Positions 47,261 through 56,090 of a stretch of 56,151 nucleotides of DNA are shown here, piece by piece; position 1 is the stretch's first letter, and every line of letters starts with the position of its first letter. The stretch is taken from positions 1 to 56,151 of the forward strand of contig JAADHJ010000032.1 in NCBI GenBank assembly GCA_013151915.1, given 5' to 3'. The notes beneath the pieces were generated by a model that ran no database searches, had not been told where the DNA came from, and saw nothing but the letters and a program-made list of their open reading frames with translations. The DNA is from Deltaproteobacteria bacterium (GTDB lineage: Bacteria > BMS3Abin14). Both the position numbers and the translations under genes were made by a program.

Positions 47261-49546
47261 TTAAAGGAGCGGGTTGTTGTGCATCTCCTTGATGCGTTCC
47301 CACCTGCGGTCCACCTCCCTCTGAAATTCCTCGACGATATGCGCGTTTTCCGATTTGGTCAGGTGGCGCGTCTTTCCCATGGTCTTGAGCCAATCCAATG
47401 TGGGTATCTTGTTTCCCTTATCCTCGGGGTTATAGGTAATGCTGGTAATCCCGTGGCTGATTTCGTAGAGCGGGAAGAAACACGAATCCACAGCTTTCTG
47501 GATGATGCTTACTGACTGTCTCTCAACCGTCCTCCAGCCCAGGGGACATATGGAAAGGATCTTGCCGAAAACGAACCCTTCCTCTCCGGCCACCTTCTGG
47601 GCTATGGCCGCCTTGCGCAGCATATCCCGGGGCTGTGATTCAACGGCGGTGAAAACATAGGGAATGTGGCATGCGGCCATGATCTGCACGGTGTCCTTGT
47701 GATGGAAGGACTTTCCCTTCTCCGCCGGCCCCACGTTGGATGTGGAGGTACGGTGCCCCAGGGGCGTTGTGAAGGACAACTGGGCGCCGGTATTCATGTA
47801 TCCCTCGTTGTCATACTCAAGGAGAATCATCCTGTGGCCCCTCAGGGCGGTTCCGATGCTCGGACCCTGCCCGATGTCGTGTCCACCGTCACCGGTAACC
47901 ATGAGAAAGGTAAAGTCCTCACCGCCCGGCAGTTCTCCCCTCTTAACCCTGGTGTGATAGGCCTCCACCAACCCGCTCATGGTGGGGGCTCCATTCTGGA
48001 AGAGGTTGTGAATATACGTCACCCGGTGGGAACTGTACGGATACCCGGTGGTAACCACCATTCCGCAGCCTGTGGCAAAAAGCACCACCACGTTCCCCTC
48101 GATTCCTTTTAGGAAAATGTTCAGGTTGGGAAAGATCCCGCATCCAGGACAGGCACCATGTCCGGGGAGTATCCTTTTGGGTTTGGCGGCAAGCTTTCTC
48201 TTGTTGAAGCCCTTCAGCAGAATCCCGCCGTCCTTTTCCTCCAACCGGAAGATCCCGGGAGATGTCCTTTCCTTTGTCAACGGGTCGAGCAGCCTCTCCA
48301 TGGGCGCATCGGGGTCGCCGGGATTTGCCCCATGGTATTCGAAGGGGACCTGGACTTTTCCGGTTTTCGCTGTCTCCAGTGCCTCTCCAAGCATCTCAAT
48401 GGCATCCTCGACGTAAAAGTCCCTGCCGCCCAGTCCGTAAACTCTCGATATTACACGAGTTTTATTGTCGGGGTCGTCCTTGAGGGCCGCCTTGACCTCC
48501 ATGGCCATGTTTCCGTTCCAGGCCCCGTAGCTGTCGGACCTGTCGCCCACCAGAAGGCCCTTTGTCCTGGAGAAAAGCCGGATGACCTCCTCCTTGGGAA
48601 ATGGCCGGATTACGTTGGGAGCCACGATGCCGACCTTTTTGCCTTCGGCACGGAGCATGTCGACGGCGATCTTGGCCGTGTCGTAGGCTGAGTTCAGTAC
48701 AAACAGGGCGGCATCCGCGTCCTCCATCTGGTATGTATTCATAAACGAATAGGTACGCCCCGACATGGCTCCATATTCCTGGAATATCTCGGGGAGCACT
48801 CTGTAGGCGGCCTCCATGGCCATAGACTGCTGTTTCTTGTTGTTGATGAGGTCCGGCTCGTTCATATAGGGCCCGATGGTAACCGGATTGTTCGGGTCAA
48901 GGGCGTGGTTCTCCTGGACTTTCTTCCCGAGCCAGTCCCGGACGACCTGGGGGTCCTCGAAATAGTGAACCCGCCTTTTCTGATGGCTGGTGAAGAAGCC
49001 GTCGTAGGCGACCATGACCGGAAGCCTCACATCAGGATGTTCCCCGAGCTTGACCGCTACAAGGTCCATGTCGTAGACCATCTGAGGGTCTTTGGCCAGG
49101 AGCATGATCCAACCCGTGTTCAGGGCCATCATGATGTCGCTGTGGTCGCCCTTGATATTCAGCGGCCCGGAAACCGTGCGGGTGGCGACATTCAGGACCA
49201 TGGGAAACCGGCACCCGGATTGGACCGGAAGCTGTTCCATGGAAAAGAGAAGGCCGTTGGCGGATGTGGCGTTAAAAACACGGGCACCGCCGGCTGTCGC
49301 CCCGAAGCAGATACCTGCCGCCCCATGTTCGCCGTCTCCGGGGATCATGGTAATATCGTGCATGCCCTCAGCCTTCATGGCATCCAGGGCTTCGGCAACC
49401 TGGGTGGACGGGGTAATGGGATAGTAGCCCATAATCGTAAAATCGATGTGGAGTGCGGCGATGGCGCCTATGTGATTGCCGTCCTGGAGGTCCACCTTCT
49501 GAGGGTATGGTGTGGTGATCTTCATGGCCTTTTTTGCTGTGCTCAT
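47261..49546 (-). CDS. 2-oxoacid:ferredoxin oxidoreductase, fused alpha-beta subunits
   Basis: A 761-aa fusion of the two catalytic chains of a thiamine-diphosphate, ferredoxin-linked 2-oxoacid oxidoreductase. Residues about 1-440 are alpha (GYYPITPSTQVAEAL, MIPGDGEHGAAGICFGATAG, NATSANGLLFSMEQLP). From about 466 comes beta, with CPGCG, a later ATGCG Cys, and the ThDP-binding VTGDGGHDIGQGP (about 550) to YDNEGYMNTG. The substrate could be pyruvate or another 2-oxoacid and cannot be fixed here. The ATG at 49546 overlaps the stop of the fused gamma-delta gene (ATGA) and has GGAGGG 5 bases upstream. The two genes give a complete two-polypeptide enzyme. Confidence 0.9.
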   Translation of the reverse strand: MSTAKKAMKITTPYPQKVDLQDGNHIGAIAALHIDFTIMGYYPITPSTQVAEALDAMKAEGMHDITMIPGDGEHGAAGICFGATAGGARVFNATSANGLLFSMEQLPVQSGCRFPMVLNVATRTVSGPLNIKGDHSDIMMALNTGWIMLLAKDPQMVYDMDLVAVKLGEHPDVRLPVMVAYDGFFTSHQKRRVHYFEDPQVVRDWLGKKVQENHALDPNNPVTIGPYMNEPDLINNKKQQSMAMEAAYRVLPEIFQEYGAMSGRTYSFMNTYQMEDADAALFVLNSAYDTAKIAVDMLRAEGKKVGIVAPNVIRPFPKEEVIRLFSRTKGLLVGDRSDSYGAWNGNMAMEVKAALKDDPDNKTRVISRVYGLGGRDFYVEDAIEMLGEALETAKTGKVQVPFEYHGANPGDPDAPMERLLDPLTKERTSPGIFRLEEKDGGILLKGFNKRKLAAKPKRILPGHGACPGCGIFPNLNIFLKGIEGNVVVLFATGCGMVVTTGYPYSSHRVTYIHNLFQNGAPTMSGLVEAYHTRVKRGELPGGEDFTFLMVTGDGGHDIGQGPSIGTALRGHRMILLEYDNEGYMNTGAQLSFTTPLGHRTSTSNVGPAEKGKSFHHKDTVQIMAACHIPYVFTAVESQPRDMLRKAAIAQKVAGEEGFVFGKILSICPLGWRTVERQSVSIIQKAVDSCFFPLYEISHGITSITYNPEDKGNKIPTLDWLKTMGKTRHLTKSENAHIVEEFQREVDRRWERIKEMHNNPLL

Positions 49547-50544
49547 AGAACCCTCCTGAGATCTGCTCTCTTGCTTTGAACGTCCACGCCGGACTCCTCC
49601 TCGGCGGTCAGTGCTTCCACCGGACAGATCTCCACACATCGCAGACATCCCTTGCAGTATTGGTAATCAACGCCAAGCATGAAGGCGGTCTCGCGTCCCT
49701 TTTCATCCTTTCCCATCTCGAAAACCATGCAGTAATCAGGACAGGTAATGTCGCAGTCGCCGCAGTGAATACACTTGTCCTCATGCCATAGGGGGAAATA
49801 CCCCACGCGGGAGGCGTGATTGTTCTTGAGAATAGTATTGCCCGGGTTTGTGATTACCCCGCCCATCGGCTCGGTCAGGTAACCAAGAGCCGGCTGAGGC
49901 CTGTGGCTCTCAAGGGCCGGGAATTTATCCACTGAACTGAAATCCTGTGTTTCAATATCACTGTAGCCCCTGTCGAAGGCCCGCATGTTTCCATCGATCA
50001 GGTGTGGGTAGCGTTTGCCTATCTTGCCCTTGATGATGCTTTTTATCGCTTCCGGATCAAGGAAGCCGGATGCCCTGCTGATGGCGCCCAGCATGGCCGT
50101 GTTAAGGGGGACCTTCTCCTCCATGGAGATTTTCATGGCATCCACACAGAAGACCTTGCATCCGGTTATCTCCATAAGGGCCAGGGCGTCCTCAGGGGAC
50201 CGTTGGGTATTGATCACCACTACCCCACCCCTGGAAAAACCCTGTGTTATGGGGACGGATCCAATGAGTTGTTCCGTGAAGACGGCCAGAAGATGCGGTT
50301 CCTCCACAGGGGAATTGTTGGTAATAGCCTTCTCGCCGGAGCATATCCTGATAAATGCCTTTACCGGCGTGCCTTTTTTCTCGGATCCATAACTGGAGAA
50401 GTTGACCGCGTTCAATCCAATTTCCAGGATAACGGCCTCGGCGAGGATCTGACCGGCAAGGTTGGCGCCCATTCCCCCGATGCTCTCCATGCGGATCTCG
50501 TAGTAACCCAGTTCATTGGTGATGGGTATCTTGGTTTCCGACAT
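49543..50544 (-). CDS. 2-oxoacid:ferredoxin oxidoreductase, fused gamma-delta subunits
   Basis: A 333-aa partner of the alpha-beta fusion. Residues about 15-190 form the gamma domain that contacts CoA (MESIGGMGANLAGQILAEAV, FSSYGSEKKGTPVKAFIRI). The C-terminal part is a delta-type ferredoxin module with two complete [4Fe-4S] motifs, CIHCGDCDITCPDYC and CKGCLRCVEICPVEAL, which pass electrons to free ferredoxin. ATG 50544 has AAAGGAGA upstream, and an upstream alternative adds 11 residues. The order gamma-delta then alpha-beta, with ATGA overlap, is consistent with stoichiometric synthesis. Confidence 0.9.
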   Translation of the reverse strand: MSETKIPITNELGYYEIRMESIGGMGANLAGQILAEAVILEIGLNAVNFSSYGSEKKGTPVKAFIRICSGEKAITNNSPVEEPHLLAVFTEQLIGSVPITQGFSRGGVVVINTQRSPEDALALMEITGCKVFCVDAMKISMEEKVPLNTAMLGAISRASGFLDPEAIKSIIKGKIGKRYPHLIDGNMRAFDRGYSDIETQDFSSVDKFPALESHRPQPALGYLTEPMGGVITNPGNTILKNNHASRVGYFPLWHEDKCIHCGDCDITCPDYCMVFEMGKDEKGRETAFMLGVDYQYCKGCLRCVEICPVEALTAEEESGVDVQSKRADLRRVL

Positions 50545-50601
50545 TCCCTGTTCTCCTTTCCTGCGGTACTGAACCATCAGTCTGGAATTAATAAATTAAA
50601 G

Positions 50602-50626
50602 AAAGGGGAGAAAAATCCCCCCTTTT
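50602..50626 (-). terminator. Possible terminator after tRNA-Leu
   Basis: Minus strand: AAAGGGG, a 10-base loop and CCCCTTT, followed by CTTTAATTT. It lies between the tRNA gene (upstream) and the oxidoreductase genes (downstream). The T-run is short and interrupted. Confidence 0.4.
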
Positions 50627-50700
50627 AAACTCTACATGGGAAGCTGATACTTATAATGGATGCGATTGTCCTGTCAAGATGAAATGGGGTTTTAGGATGG

Positions 50701-50787
50701 TGGTGGGGGAGACGGGAATCGAACCCGTACGCCGTTACCGGCCCGGGATTTTAAGTCCCGTGCGTCTACCAGTTCCGCCACTCCCCC
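50701..50787 (-). tRNA. tRNA-Leu (UAA)
   Basis: Minus strand, 87 nt including an encoded CCA. Acceptor arms GGGGGAG/CTCCCCC, D-arm with GGTAGACGC, anticodon stem CGGGA/TCCCG around CTTAAAA, giving anticodon UAA, a long variable arm typical of class II leucine tRNAs, and the T-loop GGTTCGATTCC. The discriminator base is A, as leucine tRNAs require. Confidence 0.96.
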
Positions 50788-50913
50788 ATATCGTATGTTA
50801 TTCAATATATTAACTATGCATTGTTAATGTAAAAATTGAAGTTTTGAACCCCGTGTTCGCGAAAATTATTGATACTTTGCGTGAAAGACATTTTAACAGG
50901 AATCGGGTGCAGG

Positions 50914-51810
50914 TCAATGATGATAAATTTCCCTGTTATCCCCCTCAGGCCGCGTTTTGAACCGCTTGTAGCTCCATAGGTATTGCCCGGGAACCTCACG
51001 GACGCAGCCTTCCACCGCTTTGTTAAGGACGGCGGCTGATATCGCCTTATCGACGCTCTTTATCTCCTCCGGGACTTTCCGCACGAAAATATCGTAGCCG
51101 CCCCCGCGGGGAAGCCGCAATGCGTAGGTTGCAACCACCTCGGATCCGGATCTCCTTGCAAGCCTTGAAACCAGGAGCATGGTGCTCGCCTGAACCCCGA
51201 AGAACGGGGCGAAGGCGCTCCCATCCCGGCCAGGGTCCTGATCGGGGAGAATAGCAACGAGTTCCCTGTTCTGGAGAGCACGAAACAAGGAACGAATCCC
51301 GGCAGGCGTTGTAGGTACCAGCCTGGCCCCCGCACGTTGGCGGCCGGCCAGAACGAACCCGTGAAGGGAAGGCATCCTGAGGGGCCTGAAGAGGCCGGTG
51401 AGGGGATAGTTCAGAGCGAGATAGTGTGCCAGAAACTCCCAGGAGCCAAGGTGCGGCACGAGTACGATGACTCCCCTACCGGCCTTGAAGGCTGAATCGA
51501 GGATCTCCCCGCCATTTACCTGCCGGACAAATTTTCCGGAGTCGGGTCTCTTGCGCCCCCAGAAAACGGCCAGTTCCATGAACCCCTTGCAGGTCTCTTT
51601 CAGGCTGTCACGTTCCAGTTCTCTAAGGCGGCCCGCATCAAATCCGGGGAAGCAGATCCTGAGGTTCGAGCGGGTGATTTCCCTCAGTTCATCAGGAAAA
51701 ACAGCCAGGATCCATCCAATGCCTGAGCCTATCCCATGCAGGGCCCGGAGAGGCAGAACGGATGCGGTTTTAAGAAAGATGATGATGAATCGGGCAAAAA
51801 GGGTATGCAC
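50914..51810 (-). CDS. LpxL/HtrB-like lysophospholipid or lipid A acyltransferase
   Basis: About 298 aa with the LpxL/LpxM family fold: an N-terminal hydrophobic segment, the catalytic HX4E motif in VLVPHLGSWEFLAHY, LFRPLRMPSLHGFV, AILPDQDPGRDG and FFGVQASTMLLVSRLARRSG. These enzymes add secondary acyl chains to lipid A at the inner membrane; related family members act on other lipids. The start is the GTG at 51810 (VHTLFARF), 7 bp after the pckA stop. No earlier ATG is credible without overlapping pckA deeply, and the AGGAAG site is very close, so the start remains uncertain. Confidence 0.85.
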   Translation of the reverse strand: MHTLFARFIIIFLKTASVLPLRALHGIGSGIGWILAVFPDELREITRSNLRICFPGFDAGRLRELERDSLKETCKGFMELAVFWGRKRPDSGKFVRQVNGGEILDSAFKAGRGVIVLVPHLGSWEFLAHYLALNYPLTGLFRPLRMPSLHGFVLAGRQRAGARLVPTTPAGIRSLFRALQNRELVAILPDQDPGRDGSAFAPFFGVQASTMLLVSRLARRSGSEVVATYALRLPRGGGYDIFVRKVPEEIKSVDKAISAAVLNKAVEGCVREVPGQYLWSYKRFKTRPEGDNREIYHH

Positions 51811-51817
51811 CTTCCTG

Positions 51818-53422
51818 TCAATCGAGGTGCGGTCCCGCTGCCTTGACCTCCGGAATGAGGTTGGCATCGAAATCCTTGAAGTTATCAATGAACAGCCCGG
51901 CCAGCTCCCTGGCCTTCGCGTCATATGCCCTCTTATCCGGCCAACTCTCCCGGGGGTCGAGGATCTCTGGTGGGACCCCCTCACAGATGGTCGGGACGTC
52001 AAAACCGAAGACGGGATCCCGGCGCATGGGAACATCCTCTATTTTTCCCGCGAGAGCGGCGTTGAGCAGGGCGCGGGTGTGCAAAATGGAGATCCTCTCC
52101 CCCACGCCGTATGGTCCTCCGATCCATCCGGTATTGACCAGCCAGCATTTCGAGCCATAGCGGGTTATCTTGTCTCTCAGGAGCTCAGCGTAGATCGATG
52201 GAGGAAGAGCCATGAAGGGAGCGCCGAAACAGGCACTGAAGGTTGCCACCGGTTCAGCCCCCATACCGGCAACAGTTCCGCTGACCACGGCGGTGTATCC
52301 GGAAAGAAAATAGTATTTGGCCTGTATGGGGGTGAGACGGGCGATAGGCGGCATGATCCCGAAGGCGTCAGCCGTCAGCATGACAACGTTCTCGGGGTGC
52401 CCTGCGATACCCGGGAAAATGGAGTTGGGAATCCGGTCGATATTGTAGGCTGCCCTTGTATTTTCGGTCAGGGTATTATCGTCCAGATCGACCCGATGGG
52501 TTTTTCCATCGAGGGCGACGTTCTCAAGGATGGTTCCGAACTTCCTGGTGGCCTCGTATATCGCAGGTTCGGCTTCCCTGGACAGGCGGATGACCTTGGC
52601 GTAGCACCCTCCCTCGAAGTTGAAAATACCTTCATCGCTCCACCCGTGCTCATCATCACCGATGAGATTCCTGTCGGGGTCCGACGAGAGAGTTGTTTTC
52701 CCGGTGCCTGACAGCCCGAAAAAAACGGCCACGTCCCCATCTTTTCCCACATTGGCGCTGCAATGCATGGAGAGGACTTTCCTCTGAGGCAAAAGATAGT
52801 TCAAAATTGTGAATATGGATTTTTTCATCTCCCCGGCATAGCTGGTCCCGCCTATGAGGACCAGTTTCCTGGCGAAATTGACGAGGATGAACGCCTCCGA
52901 GTTAGTGCCGTCAAGTTCGGGAACCGCATGGAACTTGGGCATGTGGATTACGGTGAACTCCGGGACGAAGCCCTTCAGTTTTTCCCGGTCCGTTATCCGG
53001 ATAAACATGTTCCTCGCAAAGAGGCTGAGCCAGGCCTTTTCGGTGATGATCCTGATAGGAATGCTGTAGCGTGGGTCTGCTCCGGCGTAACAGTCCTGAA
53101 TAAAGACATCCTCGCCCTGAAGGTATCCCAGGAGCCTGTAATAGAGCGCCTGGAAGCGTTCAGCCTCGAAGGGCCGGTTGACCTTGCCCCACCAGATCTT
53201 GTCCTGGCTGGACGGTTCTCTTACGAGAAACTTATCGTTAGCCGCCCTGCCTGTGTAATGCCCCGTCCTGACCAGCAAGGGTCCCATGTGTCCCAGGAGA
53301 CCTTCGCGCCTTCTGATGGCCTCCTCGTATAATGTGGGGGTTGGAGATGTCCAAAAGACATTGCCGACATTCCTGATCCCATGTTCTTCGATGGGGTAAT
53401 ATCCATCCGGCATTCCTTCCAT
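51818..53422 (-). CDS. pckA: Phosphoenolpyruvate carboxykinase (ATP)
   Basis: A 534-aa enzyme converting oxaloacetate and ATP to PEP, CO2 and ADP, the entry to gluconeogenesis. Motifs: GRAANDKFLVRE, FIQDCYAGADP, GGTSYAGEMKKSIFT, P-loop FFGLSGTGKTTLSSDP, IGDDEHGWSDEGIFNFEGGCYAK, ENTRAAYNIDRIPNS and NTGWIGGPYGVGERI. ATG 53422 has AGGAGGA about 7 bases upstream; an internal ATG three codons later is possible. Length is normal. A perfect palindrome about 100 bp upstream is a candidate operator. An acyltransferase gene follows after 7 bp. Confidence 0.96.
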   Translation of the reverse strand: MEGMPDGYYPIEEHGIRNVGNVFWTSPTPTLYEEAIRRREGLLGHMGPLLVRTGHYTGRAANDKFLVREPSSQDKIWWGKVNRPFEAERFQALYYRLLGYLQGEDVFIQDCYAGADPRYSIPIRIITEKAWLSLFARNMFIRITDREKLKGFVPEFTVIHMPKFHAVPELDGTNSEAFILVNFARKLVLIGGTSYAGEMKKSIFTILNYLLPQRKVLSMHCSANVGKDGDVAVFFGLSGTGKTTLSSDPDRNLIGDDEHGWSDEGIFNFEGGCYAKVIRLSREAEPAIYEATRKFGTILENVALDGKTHRVDLDDNTLTENTRAAYNIDRIPNSIFPGIAGHPENVVMLTADAFGIMPPIARLTPIQAKYYFLSGYTAVVSGTVAGMGAEPVATFSACFGAPFMALPPSIYAELLRDKITRYGSKCWLVNTGWIGGPYGVGERISILHTRALLNAALAGKIEDVPMRRDPVFGFDVPTICEGVPPEILDPRESWPDKRAYDAKARELAGLFIDNFKDFDANLIPEVKAAGPHLD

Positions 53423-53523
53423 GAAAATTCCTCCTGATTGCTGAAACACGTTCTACGTTCCACACGGAACGGTATTGAACAGGTGCAATAGGGTACGCAT
53501 TATTGTGATGAATCTCAAGATGA

Positions 53524-53548
53524 AAATGTGACAAGGATTGTCACATTT
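53524..53548. promoter_or_regulatory. Perfect 11-bp palindrome upstream of pckA
   Basis: AAATGTGACAA (53524-53534), GGA, TTGTCACATTT (53538-53548), perfectly paired. It lies about 100 bp before pckA and 230 bp before the divergent HD-GYP gene. It contains TGTGA...TCACA but with 9 bases between, not the 6 of a CRP site. The remainder of 53423-53780 shows no gene. Confidence 0.55.
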
Positions 53549-53701
53549 ATCATTAATGTTGCGTTATGGGAAGTAAAAGCCTGACGCTGTTTTTTTTTCG
53601 TTTCTATCCATCAAATCCCGTTTAGGCTTTAAAACCAAGGTGTTGCATGGATTCAAAGAAGAAATATGGTAAATTTAATAGCATTTTAAACATTTCTCTT
53701 G

Positions 53702-53710
53702 TGGTATAAT
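53702..53710 (+). promoter_or_regulatory. Extended -10 promoter for the HD-GYP gene
   Basis: TGGTATAAT (53702-53710): a consensus TATAAT preceded by the TGn extension, about 70 bp before the GTG start. No good -35 hexamer is present at the usual distance, which is normal for extended -10 promoters. The surrounding DNA is AT-rich. Confidence 0.55.
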
Positions 53711-53780
53711 AATTGCTATATTTTTTAGGTGGTTACAGCCTTGGTTATCAGTAGTTGTTTAAGAATGGAGAGGAAACAGC

Positions 53781-56006
53781 GTGACCTGGAAACCTCGCAT
53801 CATAGTCATAACGGCAGATCCTGAGGAGCTACTGACCCTTTCGGCCCAGCTCCTTGGGGCCGATTACGACGTGGTCCAGGGGATGAACATCCTGGAAGCC
53901 GAAAACGAGCTTGGCCACACGGTACCCCACCTGATTATCATGGACCCTGCTTTAAAAGGGTTTTCCGTCGAATCCCTCGATCACATGCTCAAACGGTTCA
54001 GCGGGCACGCCCAGGTTCCCATGCTGTATCTTATCGGGAGAAACGGACAGCCCGAGGTGGCTGACATAATTCGGGAAGGGGTGGATGACACCATTATGAG
54101 GCCCGTTTCCTCCCTTGAGCTCCTTACACGGTGCCGTTCTCTTCTCAGAAACCGGCAGCTTCTCGGGCAGATCCGCCTCCAGGAAATATTTCTCAGAAGA
54201 AAGGGATTAAAGCCTTTCTCCCCTCATGGAAAAGCCCCGGCCGTACTCGTATTGGAGGACGCGGGTGAACACCGCAACCGCATTGTGGAGACACTCACGG
54301 CGCTGAGATGCTCCATGACAAAGGTGGACACCGCCCGTGAGGCCCTGGAACAGGTGACCATCTCCACACCCGACATGGTAATTCTCGATATTCTGTTCCC
54401 GGAGAAGGATGGATTTGACCTCTGCCGCTATCTGAATGGCAACCCCGCTACCAGGAACATTCCGCTGCTGATGTTAACCTCGGTTCCTGAACTCGATAAC
54501 CGGATCCTCGGGCTTGACTTCGGACCGGACGATTATCTGGTTAAACCGGCCCCGGATCTGGAGATCCAGACCAGGATCAGGCGGCTGTTGATCCGGAAAT
54601 CCGGCTACGATCGGATTCACGGCAATCATCAGATCCTTATTCGCGAGGACCTTGCCGACCCGTTTTCCGGCTACGCAAAGAGGGAGTATTTCAACTTCTA
54701 CCTTCCGGAAACGCTTCAGTGGAACCAGGCTGCCGCCCTCCCGCTCACCATTTCCGTTCTCAAATTTCGATCGGTCGCTGATCTGCAGAAAGCGGCGCAG
54801 ACCCTCAATAGATCGCTAAGGAGCCTGGACAGCGTTTTCAGGACAGGAGACCTGGATCTGGTGCTGGCATTTCCTGAGACCCCATTTTCCAAGGCAAAAC
54901 ATGTCCATCAACGCATCCTCTCCCTCCTGGAAAACGAGGGACTTTCCAGGGAGACTTTCCTCCTGGGGAGCGTTTCCACCCCCGAGGATGGATGGGATCC
55001 CCGGAAGCTTATCGCCACCATGAACCGCCGCGCCACGGTGGAAGAAATCGGACCGAACCTGAAAAAACGTTCCGCAAAGGGGAAGGTCCTTGTCCTGAGC
55101 AACAACGGCTCAGCCGCAGGTCTGGCGAGAACACTGGCATCCTTCGGCCTGTATGGGAGCGAAGCTGTAACAATGGATGATCTCAAAGAAGCGGGGGTTT
55201 CCTCCGCTGACCTTCTTGTTCTGGAAGGTGATCAGGATCAGGCACAGGAAATTTTGAAAGTTATCAGATCGCTTCCCCGTGGAAAGGATCTTCCCGTTCT
55301 CTGGAAGCTGCTGAACCCGTGCACCATTGACGAAAAAACTCTGGGACGGCTGGCGGACGATTACGTTCCACATGGCGTCGAGGGGGCGTATCTCGTCCAT
55401 CGCGCCAGACAACTCATGGCAAAGCATGAGGACAGAAACAACAGGGCCCGGATCGAAGGGGTTTTGAACCAACTGGTTACAATGTCGGAATCCGGCGATC
55501 CAACCATGAGGGGACATGCGAACAGGGTGGCCGGAGCAGCCGTAAAGCTGGGCATGCGTCTCAACCTGTCCGAGCAGGAACTTGACGCCCTGCGACGAGG
55601 CTCCCATCTTCACGATATAGGGAAAATCGTCGTGCCCGACAGCATTCTCAAAAAACGCGGAATGCTGAACCCCGAGGAATACGCAGTGATGAAATCGCAT
55701 CCGAAGGTCGGTTGCACCATCGTCAGCGAAATACCTTTCCTGGCCGATTCGCTTCCCATTATAAAGCTTCATCACGAAAGGGCCGATGGCGGTGGATATC
55801 CGGAGGGGCTGGCCGGGGATCAGATTCCCCCCCTCGTACGTATCGTCACTATCGTGGATGTCTACGATTCACTGATAACACACCGCAGCTACCGCCCCCG
55901 TTTTTCCAGGGAAGAGGCGGCGGATATTCTCCTGAACGAGTCCGAAAGGGGTATGTGGGACGCCTACCTGGTGGACCAGTTTATGAGGATGATCAACATC
56001 CGCTGA
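53781..56006 (+). CDS. Multi-receiver HD-GYP domain protein
   Basis: A 741-aa protein with five domains. Receiver 1 (about 5-125) is degenerate (TADPEE, MRPVS, no Lys). Receiver 2 (about 150-275) is intact (VILDILFPEKDG, LVKPAP). A GGDEF-fold domain (about 310-430) lacks the catalytic motif (RTGDLDLVLAFP). A third receiver-like domain (about 433-550) is degenerate. The C-terminal HD-GYP domain (about 560-735) is complete: RRGSHLHDIGKIVVPDSIL, LHHERADGGGYPEGL, VDVYDSLITHRSYRP. HD-GYP domains hydrolyse cyclic di-GMP, so phosphorylation of receiver 2 may control hydrolysis. The start is GTG at 53781 with GGAGAGGAAAC upstream. The gene is divergent from pckA. Confidence 0.93.
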   Translation: MTWKPRIIVITADPEELLTLSAQLLGADYDVVQGMNILEAENELGHTVPHLIIMDPALKGFSVESLDHMLKRFSGHAQVPMLYLIGRNGQPEVADIIREGVDDTIMRPVSSLELLTRCRSLLRNRQLLGQIRLQEIFLRRKGLKPFSPHGKAPAVLVLEDAGEHRNRIVETLTALRCSMTKVDTAREALEQVTISTPDMVILDILFPEKDGFDLCRYLNGNPATRNIPLLMLTSVPELDNRILGLDFGPDDYLVKPAPDLEIQTRIRRLLIRKSGYDRIHGNHQILIREDLADPFSGYAKREYFNFYLPETLQWNQAAALPLTISVLKFRSVADLQKAAQTLNRSLRSLDSVFRTGDLDLVLAFPETPFSKAKHVHQRILSLLENEGLSRETFLLGSVSTPEDGWDPRKLIATMNRRATVEEIGPNLKKRSAKGKVLVLSNNGSAAGLARTLASFGLYGSEAVTMDDLKEAGVSSADLLVLEGDQDQAQEILKVIRSLPRGKDLPVLWKLLNPCTIDEKTLGRLADDYVPHGVEGAYLVHRARQLMAKHEDRNNRARIEGVLNQLVTMSESGDPTMRGHANRVAGAAVKLGMRLNLSEQELDALRRGSHLHDIGKIVVPDSILKKRGMLNPEEYAVMKSHPKVGCTIVSEIPFLADSLPIIKLHHERADGGGYPEGLAGDQIPPLVRIVTIVDVYDSLITHRSYRPRFSREEAADILLNESERGMWDAYLVDQFMRMINIR

Positions 56007-56007
56007 A

Positions 56008-56090
56008 GAACGTGATAAAGAACGTCCAGGGTCCAAAGCTGACTCACCACAGCGTGACCACTTGCAGGTCACACCACAGGGTTAATTCAA
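56008..56090. repeat. Heptamer tract 8 and short dyad at the right edge
   Basis: AACGTGA, CGTCCAG, GGTCCAA lead into CACCACAGCGTGACC, ACTTGCA, GGTCACACCACAGGG, whose GTGACC/GGTCAC stem is perfect and related to 13946-13982. The last 60 bases show no gene. Confidence 0.5.

Noticed and set aside
53524-53548. CRP binding site
   Set aside because: The half sites TGTGA and TCACA are separated by 9 bases; CRP requires 6.
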